Assembly (NCBI GenBank): GCA_017937305.1
Contig: JAGBDV010000005.1
Span: forward strand, 1 to 45,956
Length of the DNA stretch: 45,956 nt
Source: Bacilli bacterium
GTDB lineage: Bacteria > Bacillota_I > Bacilli_A > ML615J-28 > CAG-313
Direction: 5' to 3'
Positions 41,676 through 45,956 of this stretch are shown here, one piece after another. The position numbers and the translations under genes are program-made. Positions within the stretch are counted from its first letter, which is position 1, and each line of letters starts with the position of its first letter. Under the pieces are notes generated by a model. It did no database searches. It was not told where the DNA came from and worked only from the letters and a program-made list of their open reading frames with translations.

Positions 41676-42808
41676 TAAATTTCACCTCTAATTAAAGGAT
41701 TAGTAATATTTCCTAAAATACACTTACGAGAAGCACCTGTAACTTTAGGAACATTTGTAGGTATTCCTTTTAATGTATAATATCCTAAAATTGCAAAGCT
41801 TAATGCTTCTAATGCTTCATAATTATTTTCTTTTTCTACTTTACATGGAAGTTTTTGCAATAAACGTTCCATAATAAATTCATTAAATACCCCACCACCT
41901 GATACAATAACTCTATCAATATGTGGTAAGAATTTTTCATAAGAGAAAATAATGCAATCTGCAGTATAAGCAGCAAGTGTTGCAATAATATCACTATCAG
42001 ATCCACCTAAACCTCTTACTTTAATAATTATTTCTGAAAGGTAAGCTTCACTATATTTTTCACGACCAGTACTTTTTGGAGCTTTTTGATGTAAATATGG
42101 CTCATTCATAAGTTCTTGTAAAACTTCATCAACAACATGACCACGTTTTGCGATTTTACCACAATCATCAAAATCTTTTCTAAATAGTCTACGCATTGCA
42201 GCATCAATTAAAATATTACCGGGACCAGTGTCAAATGCAATAACATCTTTTAATTCACCAGCTTTTTTAAGATAAGTAACATTAGAAATGCCACCAATAT
42301 TTTGAAGTGCAATACTTTCTTTTTTATTTGAATATAAAACATAGTTTGCAAAAGGAACTAAAGGTGCTCCACTTCCTCCACAAGCCATATCCATTGTTCT
42401 AAAGTTACTAATAACTTTCACATCAAATGCAGCTGCTAAAACGCTAGGATCCCCAAGTTGTAAAGTTGAAGATTCATAATTATCTTTACCATCAGGATTA
42501 TGCCATACAGTTTGTCCATGCATCGCAATAAACTCTATCTCAGAAGATTTAACTTTAGAATCTTTTAATAATTTTTTAACAGCTTTAACATAAGCTTTAC
42601 TAATCTCAACATTTAAACTACATATTGTTTGAATATTACAAGGTTTGTTTGAGGAAACATTTAATATTCTTTGTTTTAATTCTTTTTCATAAGGCACGTA
42701 AGTAAAATGAACAATATTAAACTTACTATTCTTACCTTTTTTTATATCAACTAAACAAGCATCTACACCATCTAATGATGTACCACTCATAATACCTATT
42801 GCTAGCAT
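41675..42808 (-). CDS. anmK: Anhydro-N-acetylmuramic acid kinase
   Basis: Hydrolyses the 1,6-anhydro ring of anhydro-MurNAc and phosphorylates it to MurNAc-6-phosphate, the MurQ substrate. ASKHA-fold kinase of 377 residues: GIMSGTSLDGVDACLVDI (phosphate loop), IAMHGQTVWHNP, LQNIGGISNVTYL, IAFDTGPGNILIDAAM and VIVSGGGVFNEF. It implies that anhydro-sugars, the products of lytic transglycosylases, reach this cell. Eighteen bases after mupG. Confidence 0.97.
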   Translation of the reverse strand: MLAIGIMSGTSLDGVDACLVDIKKGKNSKFNIVHFTYVPYEKELKQRILNVSSNKPCNIQTICSLNVEISKAYVKAVKKLLKDSKVKSSEIEFIAMHGQTVWHNPDGKDNYESSTLQLGDPSVLAAAFDVKVISNFRTMDMACGGSGAPLVPFANYVLYSNKKESIALQNIGGISNVTYLKKAGELKDVIAFDTGPGNILIDAAMRRLFRKDFDDCGKIAKRGHVVDEVLQELMNEPYLHQKAPKSTGREKYSEAYLSEIIIKVRGLGGSDSDIIATLAAYTADCIIFSYEKFLPHIDRVIVSGGGVFNEFIMERLLQKLPCKVEKENNYEALEALSFAILGYYTLKGIPTNVPKVTGASRKCILGNITNPLIRGEI

Positions 42809-42826
42809 GAATTCACCCCTTCTTTC

Positions 42827-43855
42827 TTATTTTATAAATTTAAATCTTTTACCTTCTTTTATATGATTGATAATTACATCTGTCGCAGCAAGACTACCAA
42901 TTACATTAACTCTTTCATCTTTTGGCAAATCTTGTAATACAATGTTGATTTCACCCACATATCGCTTAAATTTTGAATTATCTAAGGTAACATCATATCT
43001 TTTTCTGTCAACTGTATTAAAACTTAAAATTTCTTCACTACTTCTTAAAGATGAGACTCTTAATATATAATTATTTAGATCAGGTCTAATTTTAAATGAT
43101 TTATCGAATAAATAATCATAATTATCATTTGAATCAATTAGTCTTAATTTTAGTAGTATTTCCTCACAATTATGCATATTTAAGATACTAATTTCTTCAG
43201 TGCTTGCATAAGCATCTCCAAAATATATCCCATTAATACCACAAGCTTTTAATTCTTCAATCGCTACATCTAAGCACATCTTACGATGAGCTTCTACAGT
43301 TGGTAATCCTTCATACATTGGAGGTCTAAAACCAATATGTGAAGGAATAAATGCACCCACGTATATTCCAACTTCATTACAAATTTTAGTCTTATTATAT
43401 ACATCAATAATATCATGACCTGTATATAACTTAGGATAAAAATTAAAAGTAAATCTTGTACGTGTTGTATTAATACCATTATCAATTAAACTTTTAATGT
43501 GTTCATATGATAATGTTGATGCATTAAGTTCAACATAATATGATGCAGTATTACTTAAATGAATAATTTCTTCATCAGTAAACCCATAATCAAGTCTAAG
43601 CGCAAATAAGCCATCAAATTCTCTTAATTTACTCATTATCGGCTTAGATACATCTAAACTTAATTTAAGGCCTAATTTATTACATTCATCAATGATACTT
43701 TGTAATTCCTCTTGTGATGTCTTAGCTTCATTAATATGAGCAGAACTAAATACATGTGTGCAACCTAACTGTTTTGCAAGATGTAAATATTTAATATTTT
43801 CTTCTTTGGAATAGTCACTAAGTCCTGCATATACACTTACACCAGTATCAATCAT
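42827..43855 (-). CDS. mupG: MupG-type 6-phospho-N-acetylmuramidase (DUF871)
   Basis: A DUF871-family protein, known from Staphylococcus aureus MupG to split MurNAc-6-phosphate-GlcNAc taken up by a PTS. TIM-barrel start TGVSVYAGLSDYSKEENIKYLHLAKQLGCTHVF, FTFNFYPKLYTG, GFRPPMYEGLPTVEAHR and GINGIYFGDAYAS, then a smaller C-terminal domain (FKIRPDLNNYILRVSS). Its 342 residues are typical. No MurP-type PTS permease lies in the window to supply its phosphorylated substrate. Confidence 0.9.
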   Translation of the reverse strand: MIDTGVSVYAGLSDYSKEENIKYLHLAKQLGCTHVFSSAHINEAKTSQEELQSIIDECNKLGLKLSLDVSKPIMSKLREFDGLFALRLDYGFTDEEIIHLSNTASYYVELNASTLSYEHIKSLIDNGINTTRTRFTFNFYPKLYTGHDIIDVYNKTKICNEVGIYVGAFIPSHIGFRPPMYEGLPTVEAHRKMCLDVAIEELKACGINGIYFGDAYASTEEISILNMHNCEEILLKLRLIDSNDNYDYLFDKSFKIRPDLNNYILRVSSLRSSEEILSFNTVDRKRYDVTLDNSKFKRYVGEINIVLQDLPKDERVNVIGSLAATDVIINHIKEGKRFKFIK

Positions 43856-43869
43856 GTAATCACCACTTT

Positions 43870-45021
43870 CTAATATAATAAATATTTTTCTCTTATTTTA
43901 ATAAAATCATTAGTAGCTTCTTCTAATAATTTAAATTGTTCATCAAGTGTTACACTATTATCAATAATAGTATCATGACCTGCTTCAAAATGGAATAATG
44001 TAGGTCTTCCTTCAACATATGGTTTATTAATCTTAAAGTGTTCACTATATGTTGTTCTTATATGATATAGCATTGTCCAACTTGTTTTTAAAGCACTAAA
44101 CTTTTTACGATCAGTTATATGTAAGAATACTCCACCACATAATTCATCTTTATATTTAGAGAATGTTGGAGTAAACCACTGAGGTCTAAATACAACACCT
44201 TCTAAATTATAACTATTAAGTTCTTTTGCAAGAGTTTCAGCTTTCATCCAAGGAGCACCAACAAGTTCAAATGGTGTAGTTGTTCCTCTACCTTCTGCAA
44301 CATTTGTTCCTTCAAAAATACAAGTAGCATTATAAACATAACATGTGTTAATTGTAGGAATGTTAGGAGTAGGTATAATCCAAGGAAGACCAGTATCTTC
44401 AAAATCCATCCATCTTTCATAACCAATCATAGGAATTACATGAAGTTTACAATTAATACCATATTCAGTATTAAATAATAATGCAAGTTCTCCAATCGTT
44501 AAACCATGACGTTGAGGCATATCATAATACCCAACAAATGAACGATATTTTTCAACATCTAAATGATTCCCTTCAACAACTTCACAGTTAATTGGATTAG
44601 GTCTATCAAAAACAACAAACTCTTTATCATGTTCAGCACATGCCATCATCGCGTAAGCCATAGTATAAATAAATGTATAATATCTTGAACCATTATCTTG
44701 AATATCAATAGACAAGATATCAACATTATCTAATACTTCTTTACTAGGTTTTTTATTTTTTCCATATAAACTATATACAGTAATTCCTGTATCTTCATCA
44801 ATATAAGTATCAAGGTGAACACCAGCTTGAATACTTGCTCTAACACCATGTTCTGGTGAAAATAAACCAACTAAATTAGTCTTTTTTCTTAAAACATCAA
44901 TACTTGATTCAAAATCACTAGTAATACCTGTAGGATTTGTAATAAGTCCTACTCTTTTATTTTTAAATAATTCCTTATAATTATCAATATTTTCAATTCC
45001 TAAAATAACTTTATTCATCAT
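43870..45021 (-). CDS. namZ: NamZ-type exo-beta-N-acetylmuramidase (DUF1343)
   Basis: A DUF1343-family enzyme, known from Bacillus subtilis NamZ to release terminal MurNAc from peptidoglycan glycans. GLITNPTGI, LFSPEHGVRA, DIQDNGSRYYTF, FDRPNPIN, MPQRHGLTIGELA, TPNIPTI and EGTNVAEGRGTTTPFELVGAPW are all present. ATG 45021 is chosen because GAGGAGG lies six bases before it; an ATG at 45036 would put this site inside the gene. There is no signal peptide, whereas secreted NamZ proteins have one, so it may work inside the cell on imported muropeptide fragments. Confidence 0.9.
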   Translation of the reverse strand: MMNKVILGIENIDNYKELFKNKRVGLITNPTGITSDFESSIDVLRKKTNLVGLFSPEHGVRASIQAGVHLDTYIDEDTGITVYSLYGKNKKPSKEVLDNVDILSIDIQDNGSRYYTFIYTMAYAMMACAEHDKEFVVFDRPNPINCEVVEGNHLDVEKYRSFVGYYDMPQRHGLTIGELALLFNTEYGINCKLHVIPMIGYERWMDFEDTGLPWIIPTPNIPTINTCYVYNATCIFEGTNVAEGRGTTTPFELVGAPWMKAETLAKELNSYNLEGVVFRPQWFTPTFSKYKDELCGGVFLHITDRKKFSALKTSWTMLYHIRTTYSEHFKINKPYVEGRPTLFHFEAGHDTIIDNSVTLDEQFKLLEEATNDFIKIREKYLLY

Positions 45022-45718
45022 CTTCTTCCTCCTCATCTACTTGATGCATAATTTTTTCAAAATCTATTTGGCTAAATTTATAATAAATAGCCGCAGTGAC
45101 TTTTACTTGTAAGAATACTGGTAGACTTATACCAACTAATAACCATATTGCAAGAACTCTAGGATCAAACATACAGAAAATAAATGTACCAATAATTAAT
45201 ACTTGTAAAACAAATAAAATTAGTGTTGTTAAGAAATATCTAAAAGTAACATAAAGACTTGTTTTATATATTTCACCAACAGTAAAACTTTCAAATGTAA
45301 CTATTAATAAAGGTAAATGAACCGATAAAATTGTAATTACGATTATCGCAACACCACATACAATAAAACCAGCATTTACAAATAATAAAGTCCAATCAAA
45401 ATCTGCAGGATCTTCGACAACTGAAGTTGCATAAAAATAAAATGCGTATAATACTACTAAATAAAGAATTAATAGTATTAGTCCTACAAAAAATGACTTT
45501 TTAAAATAATGTAAAAAGTTTTTAAAAAACTGTTTAAATACATTCATTTGATTACCTTGCTTTAGTGTTGCAGTAGTCGCAACAAACGCAGGAAAAAGTC
45601 CAATAACTGTAATCCCTAGTACAATTGTTAAAACATTAAGCACTAGTAATCGATAAACCTGATCAAAAAAACGATAAGGTTTCGAATTTAATTTTTGTTC
45701 ATAATCTACATTTGCCAT
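45011..45718 (-). CDS. YesL-type (DUF624) membrane protein
   Basis: A 235-residue integral membrane protein with about five or six helices (LLVLNVLTIVLGITVIGLF, FVGLILLILYLVVLY, FVNAGFIVCGVAIIVITIL, FLTTLILFVLQVLIIGTF) and a very acidic tail (QVDEEEEDDE). DUF624/YesL proteins often accompany sugar ABC importers and glycan operons, with no proven activity. It starts behind AAGGAG and overlaps namZ at its acidic tail. First gene of the MurNAc operon, so it may help uptake or sensing of wall sugars. Confidence 0.85.
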   Translation of the reverse strand: MANVDYEQKLNSKPYRFFDQVYRLLVLNVLTIVLGITVIGLFPAFVATTATLKQGNQMNVFKQFFKNFLHYFKKSFFVGLILLILYLVVLYAFYFYATSVVEDPADFDWTLLFVNAGFIVCGVAIIVITILSVHLPLLIVTFESFTVGEIYKTSLYVTFRYFLTTLILFVLQVLIIGTFIFCMFDPRVLAIWLLVGISLPVFLQVKVTAAIYYKFSQIDFEKIMHQVDEEEEDDE

Positions 45719-45766
45719 TGATAAACTCCTTATATTAATTCATCTAAGGTTTTTTCTCTTTTATAT

Positions 45767-45772
45767 ATTATA
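45767..45772 (-). promoter_or_regulatory. MurNAc operon promoter (extended -10)
   Basis: TGT-TATAAT on the minus strand about 50 bases before the YesL-type gene. The -35 region has only a poor match. Confidence 0.65.
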
Positions 45773-45811
45773 ACATATTTACATTGATTTTACTTAACAT
45801 TTAGTAACAAA

Positions 45812-45852
45812 ATGATTTTTTTTAAAAAAATCATCTAAGAGCTTCCGCTCTT
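45812..45852. terminator. Tandem hairpins upstream of the MurNAc operon
   Basis: An A/T palindrome (45812-45834) abuts AAGAGC-TTCC-GCTCTT (45837-45852). On the minus strand the GC hairpin is followed after five bases by seven U, a plausible terminator for a gene outside the window. On the plus strand GTTTT follows it. Confidence 0.55.
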
Positions 45853-45869
45853 GTTTTATAAGAAGCATT

Positions 45870-45897
45870 AAATCAAGTTTTATAACTTGATTTTTTG
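45870..45897 (+). terminator. Hairpin with T-run near the window end
   Basis: AAATCAAGTT (45870-45879) pairs with AACTTGATTT (45884-45893) around TTAT, followed by more T on the plus strand. No plus-strand gene precedes it, so its client is unclear; it may be part of a minus-strand leader starting at the TATAAT at 45943-45938. Confidence 0.5.
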
Positions 45898-45956
45898 TCT
45901 TATTGGTACTGTTTGACCTATATTCCTCAAGAATGATATTATATCAGTTCTGTCGG

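Overview
The window is about 46 kb of very AT-rich DNA (roughly 30% G+C by eye) using the standard bacterial code: TAA, TAG and TGA all end genes. It looks like an uncultured Bacilli relative of the Erysipelotrichia/Mollicutes-like gut lineages. The reasons are strong Shine-Dalgarno sites, sigma-A-type promoters, T-box leaders, Opp, EF-P, Spx, RelQ and ClpP, many InlB-repeat surface proteins, and peptidoglycan recycling genes. That placement is inference. Most genes lie on the minus strand.

Layout. 1-7757: an operon of a lipoprotein gene and oppABCDF; oppF is cut by the window edge, where the sequence folds back on itself. 7866-13035: a 1632-residue modular secreted protein preceded by a 41-residue peptide gene. 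13198-14031: a broken Abi_2 (AbiD/F-type) gene behind a structured leader. 14065-15241: a lipoprotein. 15242-16700: a scar region with a tRNA 3'-end fragment, a 140-bp direct repeat and an N-terminally truncated AlbA_2/RecG-like gene. 16699-17192: five tRNA genes (Leu, Asp, Arg, Pro, Gly). 17200-22951: an NAGPA-type phosphodiester glycosidase, efp, ispH, an alkaline-phosphatase-fold enzyme and a P-loop kinase. 22994-30893: an eight-gene operon of lipid-type enzymes. 30911-34660: T-box-controlled pheST. 34702-38585: a CotD-like protein, clpP, rluA-type, relQ, CYTH and spx. 38701-40012: T-box-controlled trpS. 40018-45772: a MurNAc recycling operon (yesL-namZ-mupG-anmK-murQ-hydrolase).

How the genes work together. 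The lipid operon carries two AMP-forming acyl ligases (one fused to a carrier domain), a free acyl carrier protein, two PlsC-type acyltransferases, a GPH-family transporter and an LRAT-fold protein. These are the parts of the E. coli LplT-Aas lysophospholipid import and reacylation route, split into separate genes and extended. It is the best candidate here for an undescribed system. The MurNAc operon should take muropeptide sugars to GlcNAc-6-phosphate, but no sugar importer is in view. The opp operon would import oligopeptides. The 13-17 kb stretch shows gene decay and duplication next to a tRNA cluster, as at integration hot spots.
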